DNA from: Sphingomonas kaistensis | GTDB taxonomy: Bacteria > Pseudomonadota > Alphaproteobacteria > Sphingomonadales > Sphingomonadaceae | Length of the DNA stretch: 64,000 bases | Assembly (NCBI RefSeq): GCF_011927725.1 | Contig: NZ_JAATJC010000001.1 | Coordinates: 875,001-939,000, forward strand | Direction: 5' to 3' | The notes under the pieces: generated by a model | Told to the model about the DNA's origin: nothing | What the model saw: the letters and a program-made list of their open reading frames with translations, nothing else | The model's database searches: none | In this document: piece after piece, positions 44,365 to 52,185 of the stretch | Layout of the letters: each line of letters opens with the position of its first letter | Numbering within the stretch: position 1 is the first letter of the stretch | Translations under genes and position numbers: made by a program

Positions 44365-45578
44365 ACCTGCTCGAGCGCCTACTTGGCGACCGCATCCGCA
44401 ACGGCACGCTGACGGTGATCATGCCGGGGGGCGAGCGCTCGACAATCGGCTCGGGCGAGCCGGTGGTGGTGGTCCAGGTCCACGACAAGGCCGCGCTGGT
44501 CACCCTGCTGCGCAACCCGCGGCTGGCGTTCGGCGAGCTGTACATGGACGGCCGGCTGACCCTCGAGCAGGGGCAGCTGATGGACCTGCTGACGATCGTG
44601 GTCGGTGCCAATCGCTTCGAGGACGGCGGCCACAAGGGCCGGCTCAAGAAGCAGATGGGATTCCTCAAGGGCCTGCTGCCGCGCCGCAACGATGCCGCCG
44701 CCTCGCGCCGCAACGTCGCCCATCATTACGACCTCGACGAGAAGCTCTACCGCCTCTTCCTCGATCCCGACCTCCAGTACAGCTGCGCCTATTTCCACGA
44801 CCCGGCCAACAGCCTCGAACAGGCGCAGGCCGACAAGAAGGCGCACATCGCCGCCAAGCTCGACCTCCGGCCGGGCCAGCGCGTGCTCGACATCGGCTCG
44901 GGCTGGGGCGGCATGGCGCTGTACCTCAACCGCGTGGCCGGCGTGGAGGTGCTCGGCGTCACGCTCAGCGAGGAACAGCTGCGGGTTTCGCGCCAGCGCG
45001 CCGAGGAGGCGGGCGTCGCCGACCAGGTCCGGTTCGAGCTGATCGACTATCGCGCGGTGAGCGGCCGGTTCGACCGGATCATGTCGGTCGGCATGTTCGA
45101 GCATGTCGGCCTCGCCCACTATCGCGAATTCTTCGCCACCTGCCGCAACCTGCTGGCCGACGACGGGGTCATGCTGCTCCACACCATCGGCAAATATGGC
45201 AAGTCGGGAAAGCCCGATCCCTTTACCGACAAGTGGATCTTTCCCGGCTACCACGTGCCCAGCCTCAGCCAGATGATGGCGGCCAGCGAGGAGGTGCGGC
45301 TGATCGCGACCGACGTCGAAACGCTGCGGCTGCATTACGGCTATACGCTGCGGCACTGGCTTGCCAATTGCCACGCCCACCGGGCCGAGATCGTCGCCTT
45401 GTACGACGAGCGCTTCTTCCGGATGTGGGAATTCTACCTCGCGGCCGCTGCGATCGGGTTCGAACAGGGCGCGATGAACAACTTCCAGGTGCAGTATGTG
45501 CGCGACCGGCGCGCGTTGCCGATCACCCGCGACTACATGGCCGAGGCCGAGCAGCGTTTCCGCCGCCCGGCCCCCTAG
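44361..45578 (+). CDS. cfa: Cyclopropane-fatty-acyl-phospholipid synthase
   Basis: A 405-residue SAM-dependent enzyme that adds a methylene bridge to unsaturated phospholipid acyl chains. Seen: N-terminal lipid-binding region, VAHHYDLDEKLYRLFLDPDLQYSCAYF, SAM motif VLDIGSGWGGMALYL, GVTLSEEQL, SVGMFEHVG, HTIGK and a C-terminal RMWEFYLAAAAIGFEQGAMNNFQVQ. This is a close match to CFA synthases. Translationally coupled to the MpaB-type gene. Confidence 0.93.
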   Translation: MNLLERLLGDRIRNGTLTVIMPGGERSTIGSGEPVVVVQVHDKAALVTLLRNPRLAFGELYMDGRLTLEQGQLMDLLTIVVGANRFEDGGHKGRLKKQMGFLKGLLPRRNDAAASRRNVAHHYDLDEKLYRLFLDPDLQYSCAYFHDPANSLEQAQADKKAHIAAKLDLRPGQRVLDIGSGWGGMALYLNRVAGVEVLGVTLSEEQLRVSRQRAEEAGVADQVRFELIDYRAVSGRFDRIMSVGMFEHVGLAHYREFFATCRNLLADDGVMLLHTIGKYGKSGKPDPFTDKWIFPGYHVPSLSQMMAASEEVRLIATDVETLRLHYGYTLRHWLANCHAHRAEIVALYDERFFRMWEFYLAAAAIGFEQGAMNNFQVQYVRDRRALPITRDYMAEAEQRFRRPAP

Positions 45579-45581
45579 GCC

Positions 45582-47633
45582 TTAGCGGCGGCGGCCGCGC
45601 AGTTCGGCGACCAGGTTGGGCGCCGGGTAGATCTTCTCCAGCGCTTCCTGGACCGCTGCGGTCGACACCACGACGGTGCGGTTGAGCGTTCCGTCGTAGC
45701 CGTAATTGCCGCCCAGGCTGTTGATGTTGCCGTCGAACGCGGCGCCGATCACCGTGCCCGCCTTGTCGATCACCGGCGAGCCCGAATTGCCGCCGATGAT
45801 GTCGTTAGTGGTGACGAAATCATAGGTGACGTTCTTGTCGATCCGCGCCTGGTTGGCGGCGAACGCCGGGGGCAGGTCGAACGGCTCGGCGCCGGTCGCG
45901 CGGTCGAAGGTGCCGCCCAGGACGGTGCGGGTCGGGACCGGGGTGCCACGCTCGGTCCAGCCCTGGACCTTGCCGTAGCTGATCCGCAGCGTGAAGGTGG
46001 CGTCTGGATAATTGCTGTCGCCATAGGCGGCGAAGCGGGCATCGGCGAGCCGGGCGCGGGCGGCGGTCAGCGGCGCGTCGACCTCGGCGTCATAGCGCTT
46101 CTGCAGCGCACGGGCGTTTGGATCGACGCTGCGGGCATAGACGATCATCGGATCGGTCGACGCCGCGATCGCCGCCGCGCCGCCATCGAGCAGCGCCTTG
46201 CGCACCGTCGGGTCGGCCAGCTTGGTCCCCGTCACCAGCCGCGCGGCCAGCGCCTCGGGCGACTCGCGGCCGAGCAGAAGCTTGGTCTGCTGGTGATCTG
46301 CGCCGAGATATTCGCGGGCCTTGGACAGCGACCATTCCATCTGCAGCTGGTCGAGCCACGGGGTCACCGGGCGTTCGTCGGTGAGGTTCTTCTCGAGCAG
46401 CGGCAGGGCCGAATCGGTGAAGCCCGGCAGGCGCTCGCCATTGGGCTTTGCGCGCTCCTCGGCGACCCGCACCAGCGCGAGGGCATAGTTGAACAGATCG
46501 CCCTGCGGCAGCGCGAACAGCCGCTCGACATAGATGGCGCGATTGGCCTCGACGGTCTTGGCGATGTCGCCCCACGGGTTGCCGATCGCCGGCTTGCCGG
46601 CACTGGCCTGCTTGAGGCTGGCTTCGGCGGCGGCGAGCTTGCCGGTGAAGGCCGGGTCGTTCAGCGCCTTCATCCGGCCGATATAGACCTTGAGGCTGTT
46701 CTCGATCCCGCTCAGCGTCTCGGCGCCTTCGCGCTTGCGCTCGGCCGACTGCGCCATCGCGTTGATCAGGCGGCCGCGGAATTCCGAGGTCATGGTGACG
46801 ATGATCGGAAGCGCTAGTTCGCGCTGGAAGGCGAGCTGCTCACCGGTGAACAGGCGGCTGGTCGAGCCCGGATTGCCGACCACGAAGGTGGCTTCGCCGT
46901 CCTGCGGCGCGCGCGGGTTCCACTTGAGGAAGGCGGGCGTCGCGACCGGCTTGCCATTCTCGTAGGCGCGCAGGAAGCTCGCATCCATCGAGTAGCGCGG
47001 GAAGTTGAAGTTGTCGGGATCGCCGCCGAACTGCGCGGCCTGCGCTTCGGGCGCCCAGGCGAGGCGGACGTCGCTATACTTGCGGTAGGTGTAGAGCTTG
47101 TACTGGCCGCCGCCGTACAGGCTGACGACCTGGCAGCGGGTGGTCGCCTTGTCGGTGCAGCCCTCGGACTCGAGCTTGGCGGTGGCGGCATTGCGCGCCC
47201 GCACCGCGTCGGCGCCGGTGGCCGATCCGATCGCCGCCTTGACCGTCTGGGTCACGTCGCGGATCGAGGTCACCACCTCGGCCTGCTGACCGGCGCACTT
47301 CTTCTCCTCGGCGGTCGAACGGGCGGTGAAGCCCTTGACCAGGATGTTGTTGTCGGCGGTCGAATTCTCCTCGACGCAGGTCGCGACGCAATGGTGGTTG
47401 GTGAGGATCAGCCCGGTGGCCGACACGAAGCTGGCCGAGCAGCCGCCGGTCAGGCGAACCGCCGCAGCGCGGGTCTTGTCGAGCCAGGCTTGGTCGGGCG
47501 CCCAGCCATAGGCCGCCTTCATTCGCGCCGCCGGAAACGCATCGAAGGTCCACATCCCCTCGTCCGCGCGGGCGGCCCCCGGAAGCATGAAGGCGAGCGA
47601 GGCGCTGACAAAGAGAGCGGACTTGAGACGCAT
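45582..47633 (-). CDS. S46 family serine dipeptidyl-peptidase
   Basis: A 683-residue exported peptidase like DPP7/DPP11, which remove dipeptides from peptides in the periplasm. Signal peptide MRLKSALFVSASLAFMLPGAARA. The trypsin-like catalytic His lies in LTNHHC (residues 80-81), the Asp in the region GGDPDNFNFPRY, and the Ser in GGNSGSPV. Several cysteines near the N-terminus (GGCSASFV, CVATC) may form disulfides. The start at 47633 is set by the signal peptide. Convergent with cfa, 3 bp between stops. Confidence 0.92.
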   Translation of the reverse strand: MRLKSALFVSASLAFMLPGAARADEGMWTFDAFPAARMKAAYGWAPDQAWLDKTRAAAVRLTGGCSASFVSATGLILTNHHCVATCVEENSTADNNILVKGFTARSTAEEKKCAGQQAEVVTSIRDVTQTVKAAIGSATGADAVRARNAATAKLESEGCTDKATTRCQVVSLYGGGQYKLYTYRKYSDVRLAWAPEAQAAQFGGDPDNFNFPRYSMDASFLRAYENGKPVATPAFLKWNPRAPQDGEATFVVGNPGSTSRLFTGEQLAFQRELALPIIVTMTSEFRGRLINAMAQSAERKREGAETLSGIENSLKVYIGRMKALNDPAFTGKLAAAEASLKQASAGKPAIGNPWGDIAKTVEANRAIYVERLFALPQGDLFNYALALVRVAEERAKPNGERLPGFTDSALPLLEKNLTDERPVTPWLDQLQMEWSLSKAREYLGADHQQTKLLLGRESPEALAARLVTGTKLADPTVRKALLDGGAAAIAASTDPMIVYARSVDPNARALQKRYDAEVDAPLTAARARLADARFAAYGDSNYPDATFTLRISYGKVQGWTERGTPVPTRTVLGGTFDRATGAEPFDLPPAFAANQARIDKNVTYDFVTTNDIIGGNSGSPVIDKAGTVIGAAFDGNINSLGGNYGYDGTLNRTVVVSTAAVQEALEKIYPAPNLVAELRGRRR

Positions 47634-47685
47634 GTTGGCTTGTCCTTGATGGGATGTGATCGTGCACCGGATTAACGCGCCCGCC

Positions 47686-47724
47686 GAAAAGGAAAAGGGG
47701 CCCGGCGATTGCCCGCCGAGCCCC
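47686..47724 (-). terminator. Rho-independent terminator of the EF-hand gene
   Basis: On the minus strand GGGGCTCGGCG and CGCCGGGCCCC pair over 11 bases (one G-U) around a six-base loop (arms 47714-47724 and 47697-47707), followed by CCTTTTCCTTTT. It lies between the EF-hand gene and the S46 peptidase start. Confidence 0.8.
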
Positions 47725-47751
47725 TTCTTCACATCGTGACTGCCGAAGCGG

Positions 47752-48342
47752 TCAGCCGCGCCGCATGCCCTGGCGCTGCTGGCGCGCCTGCTGCCGCTCC
47801 TCGCGGGTGACCCGGCCGTCGCGGTTGAGGTCGACCCGGTCGAAGCGCTGCAGCGCCGCGGTTTCGGCCTCGGCCAGCGAAATGCGCTGGTCGCGATTGG
47901 TGTCGGCCATACGCATCATCGCGCCGCCGGCGCGGCCGCGCATCGCCATCCGCTCGCCGCCCCTGCCGCCGCGGCGGCCTTCGGCCCGGCCCTCGCCGCG
48001 CAGCGCTTCGGCGCGGGTCCATTCGTCGCGGCTGATCATGTTGTCGCGGTTGGTGTCGATCCGCCCGAACATCTCGGCCCGGCGGGCCGGATCGGCGGCC
48101 TGCGCCATCCGCTTGCCACCCATGCGCTGGCGCTTTTCGGCGCGCATCGCCTGGCCTTCGGCCTGGGTGATGTAACCGTCGCGATTGGTATCGACCCGGG
48201 CAAACATCGCCCGCGCCCGCTGCACGACTTCGGAACGGGTCTGCACCCCGTCACGCGGCGCGACCGGAGCCTGCGGAGCGACCTGCGCGCCGACGGCAGT
48301 GGCGGCAAGCAGCAAGCCCGCGCCCAACAACATCTTCTTCAT
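47752..48342 (-). CDS. Exported four-EF-hand protein
   Basis: A 196-residue exported calcium-binding protein. Signal peptide MKKMLLGAGLLLAATAVGAQ. Four EF-hand loops follow: DTNRDGYITQAE, DTNRDNMISRDE, DTNRDQRISLAE and DLNRDGRVTREE, separated by Arg/Met/Gly-rich linkers (GRAEGRRGGRGGERMAMRG). Loops 1, 2 and 4 look competent for Ca2+; loop 3 has Q at position 6. The frame continues far upstream as antisense, so the start was set at the signal peptide. Role unknown. Confidence 0.85.
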   Translation of the reverse strand: MKKMLLGAGLLLAATAVGAQVAPQAPVAPRDGVQTRSEVVQRARAMFARVDTNRDGYITQAEGQAMRAEKRQRMGGKRMAQAADPARRAEMFGRIDTNRDNMISRDEWTRAEALRGEGRAEGRRGGRGGERMAMRGRAGGAMMRMADTNRDQRISLAEAETAALQRFDRVDLNRDGRVTREERQQARQQRQGMRRG

Positions 48343-48444
48343 AAGGCCTCCATTCGCCCTGTTTTGATGTATCCGCAGATAACGGCGGATTGCTGAACCG
48401 GGGGTGACAGTTGCCGCGCAAGCTGCGAGGGGCTGAGCATTGCC

Positions 48445-50019
48445 ATGATCCCGCCCGCCGCACCGCCGAACCCACCCGGAATGCCGCGCCCCTGGTGGGA
48501 AACGCGCGCCTTCGTGGTGGTCATGGTCCTGCTGTCGGCGGTGCCGTTGCTGTATCCGCCGGTTCCGCCGCTGGTCGACCTGCTCGGCCACATGGGGCGC
48601 TACCGGGTCATGCTCGACGGCGACGTGCCGAGCCTGGCCGCGATGTACAGCTTCAAATGGGCGCTGATGGGCAATCTCGGCGTCGACCTCGCGGTCTATC
48701 CGCTGGCCAGGCTGATCGGGCTGGAGCCGGCGGTGAAGCTGGTGATCATCCTGATCCCGATGATGACCACCGCGGGCATGCTGTGGGTCGCGCGCGAGGT
48801 GCACCACCGCTTGCCCCCGACGGTGATGTTCGCCCTGCCGTTCGTCTACGGCCACCACTTCCTGTTCGGCTTCGTCAATTATGCGCTGAGCGTCGCGCTT
48901 GCGATGCTGGCGTTCGGGCTGTGGCTGCGGCTCGGGCGCAAGGGCAAGTACCGGCCTCGCGCCGCGCTGTTCGTGCCGATCAGCATCCTCGTCTGGCTGT
49001 GCCACGCCTTCGGCTGGGGCTTCCTCGGCCTGCTCGCCTTCTCGGCCGAAGTGGTCCGCGCGCATGACGACGGCCGCAGCTGGTGGCGCTCGATCCTGCG
49101 TGCGGCCGGCCAGTGCCTCAGCCTCGCGCTGCCTTTGCTCCTGATGGTCCTGTGGCGCGAGGGCGGGGGAGGGGTCACCGCCGACTGGTTCAACTGGAAG
49201 AACAAGATGTTCTCGGTGAACACCGTCCTGCGCGATCGCTGGCTGGTGTGGGACCGGATCAGCTTCTTCACCTGCCTGGTCGTGTTCCTGTTCGCCATCG
49301 TCCACCCGCGGCTGACCCTGTCGCGCATGCTGACCTTCACCGCGATCGTGCTCGGCCTGGCCTTTGCCATGTTGCCGCGGATCATCTTCGGTTCGGCCTA
49401 TGCCGACATGCGGCTGATGCCGTTCGTGCTCGCCTTCGCGCTGCTGGCGATCCGCTTCCGGCGCGACACGCAGCTCGGCATGGGCTGGGTCCTCGCCTCC
49501 TTCGCCCTCGCCTTTTTCCTCGCCCGAACGGCCAGCGTCACCTGGAGCCTGAAGCTCGCCAGCGACGAATATGCGCGGCAACTGACCGCGCTCGACCAGG
49601 TGCCGGAGGGCGCCCGGGTGGTCAGCATGGTCGGGCTCGGCTGCTCCCGCACCAGCGGCTGGCCGATGTGGCGCAACGCGCACCTTGGCGGCATGGTGGT
49701 GGTCCGCCGCAACGGCTTCTCCAACGACCATTGGGACGTGCCCGGCGCCAAGCTGCTGACGGTGACCAACCGGGCGGCGGGCTACTGGCAGCACGATCCC
49801 AGCAACCTCGTCCTCCACGACCGCTGCCCCGCGCGCTTCGGACGGCCGATCAGCCCCATGCTTCGTCGCTTCCCGCGCGAGGCGTTCGACTATCTGTGGC
49901 TGATCAATCCGCCGCCCTACGATCCGGCGCTGGTGTCCGACCTGCAGAAGGTGTGGGGGCTGCCCGACGGCTCGGCCCTCTACCGGATCGGGCCCGGACC
50001 CGCTAATCCCTCCCGATGA
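48445..50019 (+). CDS. Polytopic GT-C-like membrane protein
   Basis: A 524-residue protein with about ten membrane segments and a periplasmic C-terminal domain of about 130 residues (from LASDEYARQL). The first loop has VPPLVDLLGHMGRY, which resembles the acidic first loop of GT-C glycosyltransferases, but the canonical catalytic motif is not clear. Its stop overlaps the start of a GtrB-like gene (ATGA), so a role in lipid-linked sugar transfer at the envelope is likely. No precise family recognised. Confidence 0.6.
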   Translation: MIPPAAPPNPPGMPRPWWETRAFVVVMVLLSAVPLLYPPVPPLVDLLGHMGRYRVMLDGDVPSLAAMYSFKWALMGNLGVDLAVYPLARLIGLEPAVKLVIILIPMMTTAGMLWVAREVHHRLPPTVMFALPFVYGHHFLFGFVNYALSVALAMLAFGLWLRLGRKGKYRPRAALFVPISILVWLCHAFGWGFLGLLAFSAEVVRAHDDGRSWWRSILRAAGQCLSLALPLLLMVLWREGGGGVTADWFNWKNKMFSVNTVLRDRWLVWDRISFFTCLVVFLFAIVHPRLTLSRMLTFTAIVLGLAFAMLPRIIFGSAYADMRLMPFVLAFALLAIRFRRDTQLGMGWVLASFALAFFLARTASVTWSLKLASDEYARQLTALDQVPEGARVVSMVGLGCSRTSGWPMWRNAHLGGMVVVRRNGFSNDHWDVPGAKLLTVTNRAAGYWQHDPSNLVLHDRCPARFGRPISPMLRRFPREAFDYLWLINPPPYDPALVSDLQKVWGLPDGSALYRIGPGPANPSR

Positions 50020-51047
50020 CCGCGCTTTCGATCGTCGTTCCCTGCTTCAACGAAGAGGAATGCGTGCGCCTGCTGCACCAGCGACTGAGCGGCGCGGCGC
50101 GGACCACCTTCGGCGAGGATTACGAGATCATCCTGGTCAACGACGGATCGAAGGACCGGACCTGGCCGATCATGCAGGAAATGAGCGCAGCCGACCCGCA
50201 CCTCACCTGCGTCAACCTGTCGCGCAACCACGGCCACCAGCTGGCGCTGACCGCCGGGCTCGACCTCGCGCGGGGCAGCCGCATCCTCATCGTCGACGCC
50301 GACCTCCAGGATCCGCCCGAACTGCTTGGGCCCATGCTCGAGATGATGGAGCGCGAAGGCGCCGACGTCGTCTATGGCGTCCGCCGCAGCCGCGCCGGCG
50401 AAACCCGCTTCAAGCGCGCCACCGCCCACGCTTTCTATCGCCTGCTGTCTTCGGCGACCGAAATCGACATTCCGCTCGACGCCGGCGATTTCCGGCTGAT
50501 GAGCCGCCGCGCCCTGGACGTGCTGCTGGCGATGCCCGAGCAGGCCCGCTTCGTGCGCGGCATGGTGGCGTGGATCGGGTTCAAGCAGCTGCCCTTCCCT
50601 TATGACCGGGCCGAACGCTTCGCGGGCGAGAGCAAGTATCCGCTCGGCAAGATGATCCGCTTCGCGCTGGACGCGCTGACCGGGTTCAGCTCGGCGCCCC
50701 TGAAGCTCGCCAGCCATGCCGGCCTGCTGCTGAGCCTCAGCTCGGTGCTGATCATCCTTTACATCCTCTTCGCCTTCCTCACCGGCCGCAACATCCAGGG
50801 CTGGACCAGCCTGATGCTGGTGGTGGTGGTGCTGGGCGCGGTGCAGATGTTCGTGCTGGCGATGATGGGCGAATATATCGGTCGGCTCTACAGCCAGGCC
50901 AAGCAGCGCCCGCTGTACATCGTGCAGGACATCGCCGGTGACGCCCGGACCCCGCGCAAGATGCTCGGTCAGGTGCCCGAGGACGCCACCGCCCACAGCG
51001 ACAGTCCGGGCGGCAGCGGGACTTTGCCGATCAGCCGCGCTTCCTGA
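50016..51047 (+). CDS. GtrB/ArnC-like polyprenyl-phosphate glycosyltransferase
   Basis: A 343-residue family 2 glycosyltransferase that loads a sugar on undecaprenyl phosphate at the cytoplasmic face. Seen: SIVVPCFNEEECV, VNDGSKDRT, LSRNHGHQLALTAGLDLARG, DADLQDPPELL and a GERFAGESKYPL-like segment, followed by two C-terminal membrane helices (LLLSLSSVLIILYILFAFL and LMLVVVVLGAVQMFVLAMMGEY). With the GtrA-like gene at 51700-52113 this forms the usual GtrA/GtrB pair. Its last 79 bp overlap antisense with the methyltransferase gene. Confidence 0.9.
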   Translation: MTALSIVVPCFNEEECVRLLHQRLSGAARTTFGEDYEIILVNDGSKDRTWPIMQEMSAADPHLTCVNLSRNHGHQLALTAGLDLARGSRILIVDADLQDPPELLGPMLEMMEREGADVVYGVRRSRAGETRFKRATAHAFYRLLSSATEIDIPLDAGDFRLMSRRALDVLLAMPEQARFVRGMVAWIGFKQLPFPYDRAERFAGESKYPLGKMIRFALDALTGFSSAPLKLASHAGLLLSLSSVLIILYILFAFLTGRNIQGWTSLMLVVVVLGAVQMFVLAMMGEYIGRLYSQAKQRPLYIVQDIAGDARTPRKMLGQVPEDATAHSDSPGGSGTLPISRAS

Positions 51048-51700
51048 GCGAATACCGCTTCCAGCGCCGCGTTGAGCGGGGCCGGGGGCAGGGTATCGTC
51101 GCCATCGTCCTTGCCGGTCAGCTTGCCCGCCGTCCGAGCGGCGATCGCCACCGGAAGCAGGAAGCTGTTGAGGTAGCCGATCTTCTCCAGCTTGAGCGGG
51201 GAGCAGTCGACCAGCGCCTTCAGTGACGACTTGGAATAACGGCGCTGGTGGTGGTTCACCACGTCATGCGCCGACCACATCCACTGGTGGGCGGGGACGG
51301 TCATCACAAACTTGCCGCCGGGTTTCAGGCAGCGGGCGATCCCGGCCAGCGCGGCGCGGTCGTCGGCGATATGCTCGATCACGTCGAACGACCCGATCAG
51401 GTCGTAGGACGCGTCGGCCACGCCATCGAGGGCCGGCAGGGGGGAGGAGCCGATCGGCCGCCCCAGCCGCATTTCCGCCATCGCCCGCGCGGCCGGATCG
51501 ACCTCGATCGCGTCGACCGACCCGAAGATGTCGAGCATCGGGAAATTATGCCCGGTGCCGCAGCCGACTTCGAGGATCTTGCTGTTCGGGCGCGGCCGCA
51601 CGACGCGGGCGATCAACTGCGCAAGCACCTTGCGCCGGGCGCGATACCACCAGTGGCGCTGGTCGAGCTCGGCCATCCGGTCATAGACTTGCCGTTCCAT
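50969..51700 (-). CDS. Class I SAM-dependent methyltransferase
   Basis: A 243-residue methyltransferase. SAM motif ILEVGCGTGHNFPML, acidic IEVDPAARAMAE, and SFDVIEHIADDRAALAGI (motif post I-IV). The C-terminus ends GLSLWAVASSGT. It may methylate a glycolipid or quinone-like lipid, judging by its neighbours, but no substrate motif is present. ATG 51700 overlaps the GtrA stop by one base. The 3' end overlaps the GtrB-like gene in opposite orientation by 79 bp. Confidence 0.85.
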   Translation of the reverse strand: MERQVYDRMAELDQRHWWYRARRKVLAQLIARVVRPRPNSKILEVGCGTGHNFPMLDIFGSVDAIEVDPAARAMAEMRLGRPIGSSPLPALDGVADASYDLIGSFDVIEHIADDRAALAGIARCLKPGGKFVMTVPAHQWMWSAHDVVNHHQRRYSKSSLKALVDCSPLKLEKIGYLNSFLLPVAIAARTAGKLTGKDDGDDTLPPAPLNAALEAVFAQEARLIGKVPLPPGLSLWAVASSGT

Positions 51701-52113
51701 CAGCCGAACACCCACCAGCGGTTCAGCGCAAAGGTCAGGAACGGGGTGATCAGCACCGCCGGGACCAGCGGCCACCAGGTCGGTCCGTGAAGCCAGTCGA
51801 CCGCGACCCAGGTGAATCCCGCGTTCATCAGCATGCCGGCGGTCTGCACCGCCAGGAACTGCGCCTTGGTCTTCTTGTCCTCTGTCCGCTCGTGACCCTT
51901 GAAGCTCCACCGGCTGTGGAGGAAGAAGCCGGCGGTCACCGCAACTGCAAAGGCGATCACCACGGCCAGCACCGGCCACATCACGTAAGTGGCGAGCGGC
52001 CAGTAGACGGCGGCGTAGAGCAGGGTCGAGCCGAGGCCGACCAGCCCGAAGCGGATCAACTGGCCGATCAGCTCGCGGCGCTGGGAGGCTTGGAGCAGGC
52101 TTGCCTGGATCAT
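51700..52113 (-). CDS. GtrA family membrane protein
   Basis: A 137-residue protein with four membrane helices matching GtrA, the putative flippase of lipid-linked sugars: LIRFGLVGLGSTLLYAAVYW, VIAFAVAVTAGFFLHSRWSF, QTAGMLMNAGFTWVAV and LITPFLTFALNRWWVFG. The FxxNRxWVF ending is diagnostic. The open frame runs upstream, but homology starts at MIQASLLQASQRREL. Divergent from the large membrane protein at 52186. Confidence 0.88.
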   Translation of the reverse strand: MIQASLLQASQRRELIGQLIRFGLVGLGSTLLYAAVYWPLATYVMWPVLAVVIAFAVAVTAGFFLHSRWSFKGHERTEDKKTKAQFLAVQTAGMLMNAGFTWVAVDWLHGPTWWPLVPAVLITPFLTFALNRWWVFG

Positions 52114-52185
52114 GGCCTTGCCCTCTAGGGTCAAGTGCCTAGAGCGGCAACCGATTGGCTGTGCCAGGTTTGGAGTATTGCGGAC

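Noticed and set aside
48343-49818. Upstream continuation of the EF-hand frame (about 490 codons)
   Set aside because: It is antisense to the GT-C-like gene, and the EF-hand protein has its own signal peptide at 48342.
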